Source of the DNA: Myxococcales bacterium
GTDB lineage: Bacteria; Myxococcota_A; Polyangia; Haliangiales; Haliangiaceae
DNA: 64,000 nucleotides
NCBI GenBank assembly: GCA_016707895.1
Contig: JADJGV010000008.1
Coordinates: 310,001-374,000, forward strand
Reading direction: 5' to 3'
The position numbers and the translations under genes were made by a program. This document shows positions 43,120-51,499 of the stretch, piece after piece. The notes below the pieces were generated by a model, which was not told where the DNA came from, did not search any database, and saw only the letters and a list, made by a program, of their open reading frames with translations. How positions within the stretch are numbered: position 1 is the stretch's first letter; each line of letters starts with the position of its first letter.

Positions 43120-44937
43120 CTACCACGCGTCGTCGGACAGCTCCATCAGCGCCAGGTCGCCGCCCTCGATGATCTTGCGCGACGCGGTGATGCCGGGCAG
43201 CACCTCGCGGGCGTAGAACCGGGCCGCGGCGATCTTGCCGGCGTAGAACGGGCGGTCGCGCTCGGCGGCGCCGGCCTGGGCCGCCAGCGCGACCTTGGCG
43301 TTGACCAGCAGGCGCCAGCCGATGATCAGCTCGGCCAGCGCGAACAGGATGCGGTTGCCGTGCAGGCCGACGTGGTACGGCGACTGGCCGAGCTTGCCCA
43401 TCATGCCCATGAAGATCGCGCCGACGTCGTCGATCGCGCGCTTGAGCGCGGCGGCCTCGCTGGCCAGCTCCGGCGGCAGCGCCGCCAGATCCTTGCCGAC
43501 GTCGCCCATCAGCGCCTGCAAGGTCGCGCCGCGATCGCGGCCGACCTTGCGGAAGAACAGGTCGAGGGCCTGGATGTGGGTCGTGCCCTCGTAGAGCGTG
43601 TCGATCTTCTGGTCGCGGATGTACTGCTCGATCGGGTAGTCGCTGCAGTAGCCCGAGCCGCCGAAGCACTGCAGGCTGACGCCGAGCAGCTCGAAGACCT
43701 TCTCCGACGCGTAGCCCTTGCACAGCGGCAGCAGCAGATCGTTGCGGGCGTCGAGCGCCTTGGCCGCGTCGCTGCCGTAGCCGCCGGCGATCACCACCTG
43801 ATCCTGGACGTGGGCGGTGTACAAGATCAGCGCGCGCAGGCCCTCGGCGAAGGCCTTCTGCAGCATCAGCATGCGGCGCACGTCGGGGTGGCGGATGATC
43901 TCGACCCGGGGCGCGGTCTTGTCGGCGGCGCGCGCCAGGTCGGCGCCTTGCTTGCGCAGCCGGGTGTAGGCCAGCGCGTTGCCGTAGCCCGTCGACAGCG
44001 CCGCCATCGACTTGGTGGCGACGCCCATGCGCGCGTACTCGATGACGTGGAACATCTGGGCGATGCCGTCGCGGACGCCGCCGACCAGCAGGCCGCGGCA
44101 CGGGGTGCCGGTGGCGCCCAGCGTCAGCTCGCAGGTGGCCGAGCCCTTGATGCCCATCTTGTGCTCGACGTTGGTGACGAACGCGCCGTTGCGCGCGCCG
44201 AGCGAGCCGTCGGCCTCGACCCAGAACTTCGGCACGAGGAACATGCCCAGGCCCTTGGTGCCGGGCGGCGCGCCCTCGGGCCGGGCCAGCACCAGGTGGA
44301 CGATGTTGGCCGGCTGATCGAAGTCGCCGTTGGTGATGAACCGCTTGACGCCCTCGAGGTGGTACTCGTCGCCGCCGACGTGGATCGCCTTGGTGGTGCC
44401 GGCGCCGACGTCGGAGCCGGCGTCGGGCTCGGTCAGCACCATCGTGCCGCCCCAGTGCTTGTCGAGGATGTTCTGCAGGTAGCGCGCCTTCTGATCGGGC
44501 GTGCCGAGCTCGTCGACGACCTTGGCGTGGAAGTTCCCCAGGAGGTAGAAGGTCAGCGCCGGGTTGGCGCCGCTGAGCAGCTCGAACGCCGCCCACGCCA
44601 CCGACGGCGGCGCGCCGTAGCCGCCGAGGTGCTCGGGCAGCTCGAGCTTGTTCCAGCCGTCGCGGTAGTAGGCCTCGAGGGCCGCGGTGAAGCCCTTGGG
44701 CAGGGTCACGCCGCCGGCGCCGTCGAAGCGCACGCCCTCCTGGTCGCCCTCGACGAACGACCGCGACCAGGTCGTGGTGCAGAACTCGGCGAGGCCCTCG
44801 AGCGAGGCGCGGGCAGCGTCGGCGTCGAACGACGCGAACGGCCCGGCGCCGAGCACGCCCCGGTCGATGCCGAGCACCTCGAACAGGTTGAAGAAGACGT
44901 CGCGCAGGTTGGGTAGGTAATGGCTGGCCGCGGTCAT
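43120..44937 (-). CDS. Acyl-CoA dehydrogenase (DmdC/long ACAD type)
   Basis: 605 residues, a long acyl-CoA dehydrogenase. Features: LGGYGAPPSVAWAAFELLSG, MVLTEPDAGSDVGAGTTKAI in the FAD-binding middle domain, VEHKMGIKGSATCELTLGAT, DYPIEQYIRDQKIDTLYEGT with the catalytic Glu region, and a ~150-residue C-terminal extension. The length and extension match DmdC-like (3-methylmercaptopropionyl-CoA dehydrogenase-type) and related enzymes. The ATG at 44937 follows a TAGACT box by 8 bases. The true substrate (fatty acyl- or thioether-CoA) is uncertain. Confidence 0.9.
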   Translation of the reverse strand: MTAASHYLPNLRDVFFNLFEVLGIDRGVLGAGPFASFDADAARASLEGLAEFCTTTWSRSFVEGDQEGVRFDGAGGVTLPKGFTAALEAYYRDGWNKLELPEHLGGYGAPPSVAWAAFELLSGANPALTFYLLGNFHAKVVDELGTPDQKARYLQNILDKHWGGTMVLTEPDAGSDVGAGTTKAIHVGGDEYHLEGVKRFITNGDFDQPANIVHLVLARPEGAPPGTKGLGMFLVPKFWVEADGSLGARNGAFVTNVEHKMGIKGSATCELTLGATGTPCRGLLVGGVRDGIAQMFHVIEYARMGVATKSMAALSTGYGNALAYTRLRKQGADLARAADKTAPRVEIIRHPDVRRMLMLQKAFAEGLRALILYTAHVQDQVVIAGGYGSDAAKALDARNDLLLPLCKGYASEKVFELLGVSLQCFGGSGYCSDYPIEQYIRDQKIDTLYEGTTHIQALDLFFRKVGRDRGATLQALMGDVGKDLAALPPELASEAAALKRAIDDVGAIFMGMMGKLGQSPYHVGLHGNRILFALAELIIGWRLLVNAKVALAAQAGAAERDRPFYAGKIAAARFYAREVLPGITASRKIIEGGDLALMELSDDAW

Positions 44938-44945
44938 GCGCCGCC

Positions 44946-44951
44946 AGTCTA
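44946..44951 (-). promoter_or_regulatory. TAGACT -10-like box of acyl-CoA dehydrogenase gene
   Basis: TAGACT is 8 bases upstream of the ATG at 44937 with no SD between. Confidence 0.5.
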
Positions 44952-44965
44952 CAACCGAGGCTCGG

Positions 44966-45772
44966 TCACGGCATCGGACAGCCGGGCACCATCGAATCGA
45001 GGGTCAGGGTCTGGGGGTTGAGCGTCGAGGTCAGGCCGCCGGCGCGCTGCGCGAAGCTGGCGGTGCGCTTCCAGCACGGCGCGGCGCCGATGCGTCCGGT
45101 CATCACCATCGTGTGCTGCCCGGCCGCGACCATCGTCGCGGTGATGTCCTGATCGCCGGCGATGCACGCGTAGCTGGCCCCGGCGCAGTCGCTGGCGTAA
45201 CTGCCGGCCGGCTGGGTGGCGCCGGCGGCGATCGCGAACGTCGTCGGCACGCACGCCCCGGCGCTGTCGCGCAGCTCGATCGTGGTGGCGGTGATGCCGG
45301 CGCCCTGCTGCGCCAGGTCGGTGCAGTTGCCCATCGTCGGCGTGGTGATGCGGAACGCCAGCGTGCCGGTGGGCTCGACGTCGAACGCGACCGGGCCCGC
45401 CGGGGTGAGCTGGCCGGGCTTGACCTCGATGTTGCGGACGTACTCGGGGCCGTCGAGGGTGCCGCCGCCGGTGACCGAGACCCGCAGGTCGTAGCGCCCG
45501 GGCGCGAGCATCCCGGTGGTGCCGCTGCCGCCGGCGCAGCTCCACAGGGTCGACTCACCGAACGCCGCCCCGACCGGCACCACGTCGGCCGACACCGAGG
45601 TCGCGCCGACCGACGCGCAGGTCTGCGGCGCGCCGGCGTGGCTCAGCGTCCAGGTCAGCGAGATCTGGCCGGGCGCCGCGGCGTCGATCGCCGGGCGCGC
45701 GTCGGGCAGCCCGACGTCGTCGCTGCACGCCACCAGCAGGGAGGACAACACGAGCGCTCGGACCGGCCGCAT
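44966..45772 (-). CDS. Hypothetical lipoprotein
   Basis: 268 residues, not recognised. Lipobox SSLLVAC (Cys16), then a beta-rich protein with LTWTLSHAGAPQTCASVGAT, MLAPGRYDLRVSVTGGG and multiple Cys (in SCAGGSG, NCTDLAQ, SDCAGASYACIAG, APCWKR), suggesting disulfides. The pattern resembles the many surface-exposed carboxypeptidase-regulatory-like lipoproteins of Myxococcota. ATG at 45772 is preceded by a TATCCT box at 7 bases. The 28 bases between its stop and the downstream gene hold that gene's promoter box. Confidence 0.7.
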   Translation of the reverse strand: MRPVRALVLSSLLVACSDDVGLPDARPAIDAAAPGQISLTWTLSHAGAPQTCASVGATSVSADVVPVGAAFGESTLWSCAGGSGTTGMLAPGRYDLRVSVTGGGTLDGPEYVRNIEVKPGQLTPAGPVAFDVEPTGTLAFRITTPTMGNCTDLAQQGAGITATTIELRDSAGACVPTTFAIAAGATQPAGSYASDCAGASYACIAGDQDITATMVAAGQHTMVMTGRIGAAPCWKRTASFAQRAGGLTSTLNPQTLTLDSMVPGCPMP

Positions 45773-45779
45773 GTCGGCC

Positions 45780-45785
45780 AGGATA
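45780..45785 (-). promoter_or_regulatory. TATCCT -10-like box of lipoprotein gene
   Basis: TATCCT, 7 bases before the ATG at 45772 on the minus strand, in a GC-rich setting. Confidence 0.5.
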
Positions 45786-45847
45786 CTCGATCGCCGCGCG
45801 GCCCGCGCCGGTTGCGCGGCGCCGCCGCCCCCACGCCCGCCCCGGTG

Positions 45848-46378
45848 CTACGCCAACGCCTTCTGCATGCGGACGAAGTGGCAGGGCTGCTTGACCGGGC
45901 GCTGGTCGTACGGCGCGGTGCCGACCTCGCGGTAGCCCTGGCTGCGGTACCACGGGCCCAGCTCCTGGCGCAGGTTGACGACCGCCAGCTCGACGTCGAC
46001 GCACCCGACCGCGGCGCACAGCGCCTCGGCCACGGCCACCAGGCGGCGGCCCAGGCCGCGGCCCTGGTGATCGGGCGCCACCGACAAGAGGCCGATCGTG
46101 CCGCGGGCGTCGTCGATGCGCACGTAGATCGCGGCGGCCAGGTCGCCGGCGTCGCCGTCGAGCACCAGGAAGTGGCCGCGCTCGCGGAGCGCCGCCACCT
46201 CGGCCGGCTCGACGCGCTCGCCGTCGACGAAGAACGCCTCGACCGCGTGCGCGCGGTTGATCAGTCGGGTCACCGCCGCCAGGTCGGCGGGCTGGGCCCG
46301 GCGGACGCTCGGCGACAGCGAGCGCGGGGGGCGGGCCGACAGGGCCGAGAGCGTCGCGGACCGCGCGAGATCGATCAT
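45848..46378 (-). CDS. GNAT family N-acetyltransferase
   Basis: 176 residues. A GNAT domain with RRAQPADLAAVTRLINRAHA at the start, IGLLSVAPDHQGRGLGRRLV (motif A, acetyl-CoA pyrophosphate-binding Q-x-x-G-x-G) and YRSQGYREVGTAPY near the end. The family acetylates amines on small molecules or proteins; substrate unknown. The ATG at 46378 is preferred; an in-frame GTG at 46408 would add 10 residues. A TACAGA sequence 7 bases before the ATG is one base off the TANNNT box seen elsewhere. Confidence 0.9.
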   Translation of the reverse strand: MIDLARSATLSALSARPPRSLSPSVRRAQPADLAAVTRLINRAHAVEAFFVDGERVEPAEVAALRERGHFLVLDGDAGDLAAAIYVRIDDARGTIGLLSVAPDHQGRGLGRRLVAVAEALCAAVGCVDVELAVVNLRQELGPWYRSQGYREVGTAPYDQRPVKQPCHFVRMQKALA

Positions 46379-46432
46379 CGCGCGGTCTGTAGCACGCAGG
46401 TCCGACACTCTGGCGCGATCACGCGGGCGCGA

Positions 46433-47515
46433 TCACTGGAAGCAGCTGGGACCGCCGCTGCGCAGCGTGGTCGGCGTGCCGATGCCGGGCGCGGCGAGGT
46501 ACGACGCGACCGACGCGTCGCCGCGGAGGTGGCGCTCGAACCACGCGGTCGTGACCCGGAAGGTCAGCGTGTGCACGGTGGCCTCGGGGGTCTGGCCGTT
46601 CTGGCACGCGAGGCACGCCAGGCCGCAGCTGCCGCGGTCGCCGATCCAGTCCATGTGATCGGCCTGGCCGATCGTGACCTCGAGCGCGGTCGGCGCGTTG
46701 CACGCGCTGTCGTAGAACCGGGTGTAGTTGTCGGCGGCCGGCGCGCACGACATGCCGCCCAGCCCGCCCGACGAGTCGGTGGTCTCGCCCAGCAGCGCGA
46801 TCGGCACGGTCAACCCGCCCATCAGCTCGGGCGCGACCGACAGCGAGCCGTCGTTGCCGAACGGCGGCAGCGCGTCGACCGGATCCCAGCCGACCACCGC
46901 CTTGATCCGGCTGTCGAGGATCGCGGCGTTGATGCTGACCTTGCCGCCCAGCGAGTGGCCGGCGACGCCGATCTTGCCGGCGTCGAGGCGCGCGGCCAGC
47001 CCCGACGCGGCGCCCAGCGCCCAATCGATCACCCGCCCGACCTCGGCCGCCTTGGCCTGGTGGTTGCCGCTCGAGGCGTAGTCGCGGGTGACGACGACGT
47101 AGCCCCAGGTGGCGAGGTGATCGCAGTAGATGCGGTACTGGCTGCGCGCGAGCTGGTAGCCCGGCGAGACGATCACCAGCGGGAACGGCCCCGGCGCCGG
47201 CGTGGTGCCGTCGACCGACGGCGCGCACACCGTGCCGGCGATCGATCCGCCGGCGACCGGGATCGACACCGTCGCGGTGACGACCGATCGGTAGGTGCCC
47301 GGCGTGCCCGGGTCGCGCGCGCTGGTCGGCGCGTCGGGGGTGGTGCCGGGCGCGTCGATCGGCTGGGTGCCATCGGTGGTGGTGGCGTCGGCCCCGAGGC
47401 CGCCGTCGCCGTCGCCGGGCGGCGCGTCGATCGCGGCGGCGTCGTCGCCACCGCCGCCGCACGCGGCGACCCCGGCCAGGCCAAGCAAGAACGGAACGAG
47501 CGAGGTGCGGGTCAT
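46433..47515 (-). CDS. Alpha/beta-hydrolase lipoprotein (chlorophyllase/dienelactone-type)
   Basis: 360 residues. Lipobox (GLAGVAAC, Cys19) and an acidic Asp/Gly-rich linker, then an alpha/beta hydrolase: FPLVIVSPGYQLARSQYR, GYVVVTRDYASSGNH, nucleophile elbow GVAGHSLGGKVS with Ser, PIALLGETTDSSGG and a late His in GQADHMDWIGD. Several Cys near the C-terminus (CGLACLACQ). It belongs near chlorophyllase/PAF-acetylhydrolase-like esterases. It overlaps the MerR gene's stop by ATGA and so is made with its likely regulator. Confidence 0.85.
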   Translation of the reverse strand: MTRTSLVPFLLGLAGVAACGGGGDDAAAIDAPPGDGDGGLGADATTTDGTQPIDAPGTTPDAPTSARDPGTPGTYRSVVTATVSIPVAGGSIAGTVCAPSVDGTTPAPGPFPLVIVSPGYQLARSQYRIYCDHLATWGYVVVTRDYASSGNHQAKAAEVGRVIDWALGAASGLAARLDAGKIGVAGHSLGGKVSINAAILDSRIKAVVGWDPVDALPPFGNDGSLSVAPELMGGLTVPIALLGETTDSSGGLGGMSCAPAADNYTRFYDSACNAPTALEVTIGQADHMDWIGDRGSCGLACLACQNGQTPEATVHTLTFRVTTAWFERHLRGDASVASYLAAPGIGTPTTLRSGGPSCFQ

Positions 47516-48408
47516 CGGTGCCTCCGCGGCGCAGCAGTCGGACGTCGAGTGGGACGGGGGGACGGGGTCGGGGCCGGGGCCGGCGGCTGCGCCATCGCGT
47601 GCAGCTCGCCGATCACCAGCTTGGCGCGCATCGCGACGATCAGGCGCTCGCCGAGGCGGGTGGCGTCGCGGGCGACGGCGTCGAGCGGACGCGGCGGCAG
47701 CTTGCCGCCGGCCAGCACCCGCGCGCGGAACAGCTCGAGCTCGGTGCGGATCAGCGCCCGCACCGCGGCCGCGTACGGCTCGAGGATCGGCATCGGGAAC
47801 AGGTCGCCCATGCCCTGCCGGCGGGTCTCGTCGATCACCTGCAAGAGCTCGAGGTCGGCGTCGACGTAGCGGCCGTCGGCGGCCGCGGTCACCAGGCCCT
47901 TGGCGGCCAGGTCGTCGAGCTCGGCGGCGCTGATGTCGAGCGCGGCCAGCACCTCGGCCCGGGTCTGGCCGGCGCCATCGCGGCCGCGGCGGGCCTGGGC
48001 GTCCGAGGTGCCGGCGCGGATCGCCGGCTCGAGCTCGCCGAGGTGCTCGCGCAGCGCGGCCTCAGCGTCGGCCCGCACCGCGGCGCTCGGCGCCGGCTCC
48101 ATGATCTCGTGGATCAGCTTGAGCGGCAGGAACCGGCGCGTCTGCAGCTCCTTGATCGTGCGCACCCGCGCGGCGAGCTGCGGGTCGTAGTACGCCATGT
48201 TGCGGCTGGTGCGCGTGGTCGGGCGCGGCAGGAGCCCCTCGCGCATGTAGTGCTTGATGGTCGCCGCCGGCACGCCGGCCTGGCTGGCCAGGTCGGAGAT
48301 GCGCACCAGCGCCGGGGTCGCCCGCGCCGCCTTGGCGGGAACAACCGTGGCCCGGTCGCCGCGCCCAGGTTGGGTCGGGGGAGCGGAACGAACGCGGGAC
48401 CGGGCCAC
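47512..48408 (-). CDS. MerR family transcriptional regulator
   Basis: 298 residues. A MerR-type winged helix begins LVRISDLASQAGVPAATIKH and continues YMREGLLPRPTTRTSRNMAY, then a coiled-coil and a helical effector region; Pro/Arg-rich ends. MerR proteins bend DNA between -35 and -10 boxes in response to an effector, unknown here. The second GTG (48408) is chosen because a TAGGGT box ends 7 bases before it; a GTG 3 codons upstream overlaps that box. The downstream gene is the alpha/beta hydrolase, overlapping by ATGA. A perfect palindrome lies 33-62 bases upstream. Confidence 0.85.
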   Translation of the reverse strand: MARSRVRSAPPTQPGRGDRATVVPAKAARATPALVRISDLASQAGVPAATIKHYMREGLLPRPTTRTSRNMAYYDPQLAARVRTIKELQTRRFLPLKLIHEIMEPAPSAAVRADAEAALREHLGELEPAIRAGTSDAQARRGRDGAGQTRAEVLAALDISAAELDDLAAKGLVTAAADGRYVDADLELLQVIDETRRQGMGDLFPMPILEPYAAAVRALIRTELELFRARVLAGGKLPPRPLDAVARDATRLGERLIVAMRAKLVIGELHAMAQPPAPAPTPSPRPTRRPTAAPRRHR

Positions 48409-48415
48409 GGACGGC

Positions 48416-48421
48416 ACCCTA
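48416..48421 (-). promoter_or_regulatory. TAGGGT -10-like box of merR-type gene
   Basis: TAGGGT ends 7 bases before the GTG at 48408 (minus strand); it helps decide between two GTG starts. Confidence 0.45.
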
Positions 48422-48441
48422 CGCCAGGGGCCGCGGATCCC

Positions 48442-48470
48442 GAAAGTAGAAAGTTCGACTTTCTACTTTC
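48442..48470. promoter_or_regulatory. Perfect 13-bp palindrome between MATE and merR-type genes
   Basis: GAAAGTAGAAAGT and its exact inverse around a 3-base centre, strikingly A/T-rich in this sequence. On the minus strand it lies between the MATE stop and the merR-type promoter box. It may be the MATE terminator hairpin or a regulator operator. Confidence 0.7.
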
Positions 48471-48475
48471 AGGAC

Positions 48476-49873
48476 CTAACCGGCCGCGGCCGCCGCGGCG
48501 CCGACCGCCAGCGTGCGGGCCCGGGTGGAGACCGCCGCCGCGCGCCACCGCTCGGTCATCAGCCGGTGGCACAGGATCGCGGCGCCGACGACGATCTCGA
48601 TGGTCAGCCCGAGCCAGCCGCCGCGCACGCCCCAGCCGAGGCCGAGCCCGAGCACCGCCGCCAGCGGCGGCGTCACCACCCACGACGTGATCACGCCGAC
48701 CACGGCGGGGTAGACCGCGTCGCCGACGCCGCGCAGGAGGCCGCGGGCGATCACGTTCGCGGCGTCGGCCACCAGGAACAGCGCCGCCATCTGGATCAGC
48801 GCGCGGGTCACCTCCCGCACCGCGCCGTCGTCGGCGCCGAGCAGCCGCGCGATCGGATCGGCGAACGCCACGAACGCCACGGTGCAGGCCGCGGTGTAGA
48901 TGCCGCCGAGCAGGAACGCGCGGCGCGCCACCGGGCGCACCAGGTCGAAGCGGCCGGCGCCGATCGCCTGCCCGACCAGCACGCTCGCGGCCTCGGCCAG
49001 CGCGTGCGCGGGCAGGAACGAGACGTGGGTGAGCTGCAGCACCAACTGGTGGGCCGCGCCGTCGGCCGCGCCCATGCGCGCCACCACCAACGACAGCGCG
49101 AAGAACGCGCCGACCTCGAGGAGGAACTGCACGCCGGTGGGCGCGCCCTGCTGCCAGATCGCGCGGGCGTAGGCCGGCCGCCAGCGCGCGCGCTTGACCC
49201 GCGGCCACAGCGCGCCGGCCAGCACGCCGCACTCGACGGCGCTGCCGACCACCGACGCGATCGCCGCGCCGGCCACGCCCCAGCCGAGGCCGACGATCAG
49301 CGCGACGTCGCCCAGCACGTTGGCCAGGTTGCCGGCGATCGTCGCCCGCATCGGGGTCTGGGCGTCGCCCTCGGCCCAACGGGTCTCGCGCATCGCGACG
49401 GTGACCAGCACCAGCGGCGCCGCCAGCGCGCGGATGCGCAGGTAGGTGGCGGCGTGGTGGCCCTGGGCGTGATCGCTGGCGAGCAACGCCAGGAGCGGCG
49501 CCAGCGCCTGGGCCAGCACGACGGTGGTGACGCCCCAGCCGAGCGCGAACAGGATCGCGACGCCGAGGTAGCGATCGGCGTCCTCGGGGCGGCCGGCGCC
49601 GAGCGCCTGCGCGACCAAGGTCTTGGCGCCGCGCAGCGCGCCGATCGCGAAGCACAACACGGCGAACGCCGCGACCGAGGCCAGGCCGACGCCGGCCACC
49701 TCGGCGGCGCCGACCCGCGCCACGAAGGCCGCGCCGACCAGGCTCATCGCGCTGTAGCTCAGCGTCGACACGGCGATCGGCCACGCGCGGCGCGCGAGCT
49801 CGCGGCCGGGCGCCGCGGACCAGGAGAGGAGGGATTCGAAGGAGGACCTAGACGCAGGAGCAGAAACCGACAT
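48476..49873 (-). CDS. MATE family multidrug efflux transporter
   Basis: 465 residues, twelve helices, no signal peptide. Typical MATE features: PIAVSTLSYSAMSLVGAAFV in helix 1, VAQALGAGRPEDADRYLGVA in the first half and VGQAIGAGRFDLVRPVARRA in the second, equivalent to the conserved (V/I)GQ(A/N)xGA. The start is the ATG at 49873; an in-frame GTG 3 codons upstream is less likely. It extrudes cationic drugs or toxins with Na+ or H+ antiport. The merR-type regulator downstream may control it, or the hydrolase, or both. Confidence 0.9.
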   Translation of the reverse strand: MSVSAPASRSSFESLLSWSAAPGRELARRAWPIAVSTLSYSAMSLVGAAFVARVGAAEVAGVGLASVAAFAVLCFAIGALRGAKTLVAQALGAGRPEDADRYLGVAILFALGWGVTTVVLAQALAPLLALLASDHAQGHHAATYLRIRALAAPLVLVTVAMRETRWAEGDAQTPMRATIAGNLANVLGDVALIVGLGWGVAGAAIASVVGSAVECGVLAGALWPRVKRARWRPAYARAIWQQGAPTGVQFLLEVGAFFALSLVVARMGAADGAAHQLVLQLTHVSFLPAHALAEAASVLVGQAIGAGRFDLVRPVARRAFLLGGIYTAACTVAFVAFADPIARLLGADDGAVREVTRALIQMAALFLVADAANVIARGLLRGVGDAVYPAVVGVITSWVVTPPLAAVLGLGLGWGVRGGWLGLTIEIVVGAAILCHRLMTERWRAAAVSTRARTLAVGAAAAAAG

Positions 49874-50036
49874 GACACGCACCCAGGAGCGGGCCGTCAG
49901 ACCCGCAGCGAGAGAAAGCGAAGCGCCGCGAAGGGCGCGGTGGCGGAGCGCCAGGACGGCACGCGCACGACGGCGCGGACGTCGGGGTCACCGACACGGG
50001 GCGGCAGAGCCAGGAGGCTCGGCCGGGGTCACTCAG

Positions 50037-50053
50037 GCGACGGGTTCCGTCGC
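50037..50053 (-). terminator. Hairpin downstream of the 32-codon ORF
   Basis: GCGACGG-GTT-CCGTCGC: perfect 7-bp stem with a 3-base loop, 15 bases after the small ORF's stop on the minus strand. Confidence 0.5.
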
Positions 50054-50067
50054 TTCAGCGAGGCAGC

Positions 50068-50166
50068 TCAGCGCTGCAGCCCCATGTCGTAGCCATCCTG
50101 GCGGACGACAATCGTCGGGCACGGGCAGGTGCGGACGATCATCTTCGCGGTCGGCATGGTCGACAT
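50068..50166 (-). CDS. Candidate small protein, 32 residues with CPC motif
   Basis: Minus-strand ORF of 33 codons starting ATG at 50164-50166. The product begins MSTMPTAKMIVRTCPCPTIV and ends VRQDGYDMGLQR. GGAG lies 6 bases before the ATG, and a perfect hairpin follows the stop, so it looks like a real small transcription unit. The Cys-Pro-Cys-Pro turn could bind metal, or the peptide could be a secreted or modified product. It lacks a signal peptide and no known family comes to mind. It sits in a 400-base gap between divergent genes. Confidence 0.45.
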   Translation of the reverse strand: MSTMPTAKMIVRTCPCPTIVVRQDGYDMGLQR

Positions 50167-50280
50167 GGAGAACTCCGGGGGGAAGTTTCATCCGTGCCAC
50201 GGCTGGCGCGCGCTGTCAATCAGGTGGTGCGGGCGCGCACGGTCGATGAAACAATTGGCACGCTCGTGCGTCGTATCTCC

Positions 50281-51429
50281 ATGATGTCCGGTCGCCTCAC
50301 GCTGGTGCTCGCGGTCGCTGCGCTCGCGTGTCGTGGTGAGGCCCGCGGCCAGCCGACCCCGGGCGCGGCCGGCGCCCCTGCCCCGTCATCGGCCGCGCGG
50401 CCCGTGGCGGCGCGCCCGGGGGCCAGCGCCGCGGTCGGCCGGGCCGACGTTCGCGGCCAGGTGATCGCGGTGGGCATCGCGTCGCGGGTCGGCGCCAGCG
50501 GCGCCGCCGACGCCACGCCCAAGCGGGCCAAGCTCGGCGAGGACGTCACGCTGTTCGCGGTGCTCGAGGTCGACGACGGCGGCACGCGCACCGTCTACTC
50601 GGACGCGCCGCGGCTGACCTGGAAGAAGAAGTCGATCGCGCCGCGCCCGCTGGCCGAGGCGCCGGCGGTGACGCTGGCGTGGGCCAAGCTCGAGCCGACC
50701 GAGGCCAACCTGTCCAACACCGCGTCGGGCAGCTTCCGCTACGAGCGCATCCCCTACGCCGCGACGCCGCTCGACGCGCGCGGCGGCGCGATCGCCGCCG
50801 ACGTCCACCCGACGCTCACCCCCGATCATGGCCACGGCCTGGGCACGATGCGCTACCAGCTGACCGCGACCCAGGGCGATCGCGTCGTCGCCAGCCCCGG
50901 CGTCGACGCGCGCCGCGCCCGCGCCGCCGGCGGGCTCACCGACGACGTCCACCGCGTCACGCTGCGCAAGGACGACACCTTCATCGGCTACCTGACCGAG
51001 ATGATGGGCCAGCCGTACATCTGGGCCTCGGCCGGGCCCAGCGACAAGGCGCACCAGAGCGAACACCTCGAGGGCTCCGACTGCGCCGACCTGATGGTCT
51101 ACGCCGCGCGCCGCGCCGGCTTCACGATCCCGTACGGCTGGACCGGCTCGCTCAAGCAGCACGCCCGCGTGCTGGCCACCGGCGCGCTCGCCGACGACGG
51201 CGTCTACCGCGACCGCAACGGCGTGCCGGTGCCGTTCCCCGCACCCGGCGATCTGATCCTGTTCCCCCGCCACGTCGGCGCGCTGACCGTCGATCGCGGC
51301 ACGATCGGCGTGGTCGACGTCGACGACCTGATGATCCACACGCTGTTCGACTCGCCCAAGGAGCAGGCGCTGCGCGACTCGGGCTACGCCGACAACCCGA
51401 TCGAGATCCTGCGCTGGAAGAAGCGCTAG
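50281..51429 (+). CDS. NlpC/P60-like (CHAP-type) lipoprotein
   Basis: 382 residues. Lipobox LAVAALAC (Cys at residue ~17) after a short hydrophobic run, an Ala/Pro-rich linker, a middle beta-rich domain, and an NlpC/P60-like peptidase: SDCADLMVYAARRAGFTIPY with the catalytic Cys, and PGDLILFPRHVGALTVDRGT with the His. Such enzymes hydrolyse peptidoglycan peptides. ATG 50281 or 50284 is the start (double ATG); longer open frames upstream lack a signal peptide and are rejected. An inverted GTTTCATC...GATGAAAC pair lies in the gap ahead (50185-50192, 50245-50252). Confidence 0.8.
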   Translation: MMSGRLTLVLAVAALACRGEARGQPTPGAAGAPAPSSAARPVAARPGASAAVGRADVRGQVIAVGIASRVGASGAADATPKRAKLGEDVTLFAVLEVDDGGTRTVYSDAPRLTWKKKSIAPRPLAEAPAVTLAWAKLEPTEANLSNTASGSFRYERIPYAATPLDARGGAIAADVHPTLTPDHGHGLGTMRYQLTATQGDRVVASPGVDARRARAAGGLTDDVHRVTLRKDDTFIGYLTEMMGQPYIWASAGPSDKAHQSEHLEGSDCADLMVYAARRAGFTIPYGWTGSLKQHARVLATGALADDGVYRDRNGVPVPFPAPGDLILFPRHVGALTVDRGTIGVVDVDDLMIHTLFDSPKEQALRDSGYADNPIEILRWKKR

Positions 51430-51482
51430 CCGGCGCCTGGTCGCGGCGCGGGCACGGGCACGGGCACGGGGCGGTTCCCTTC

Positions 51483-51499
51483 GAAACGCGCTGCGTTTC
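51483..51499 (-). terminator. Hairpin at the purD 3' end
   Basis: GAAACGC-GCT-GCGTTTC, perfect 7-bp stem with a 3-base loop, directly after the purD stop. It may also serve the convergent gene at 50281-51429. A (GGGCAC)n repeat lies at 51449-51470 just before it. Confidence 0.55.

Noticed and set aside
50254..50270. Sigma54 promoter TGGCACG near the NlpC-like gene
   Set aside because: The -24-like TGGCACG has CG rather than GC at the required 10-base spacing, so it fails the consensus.
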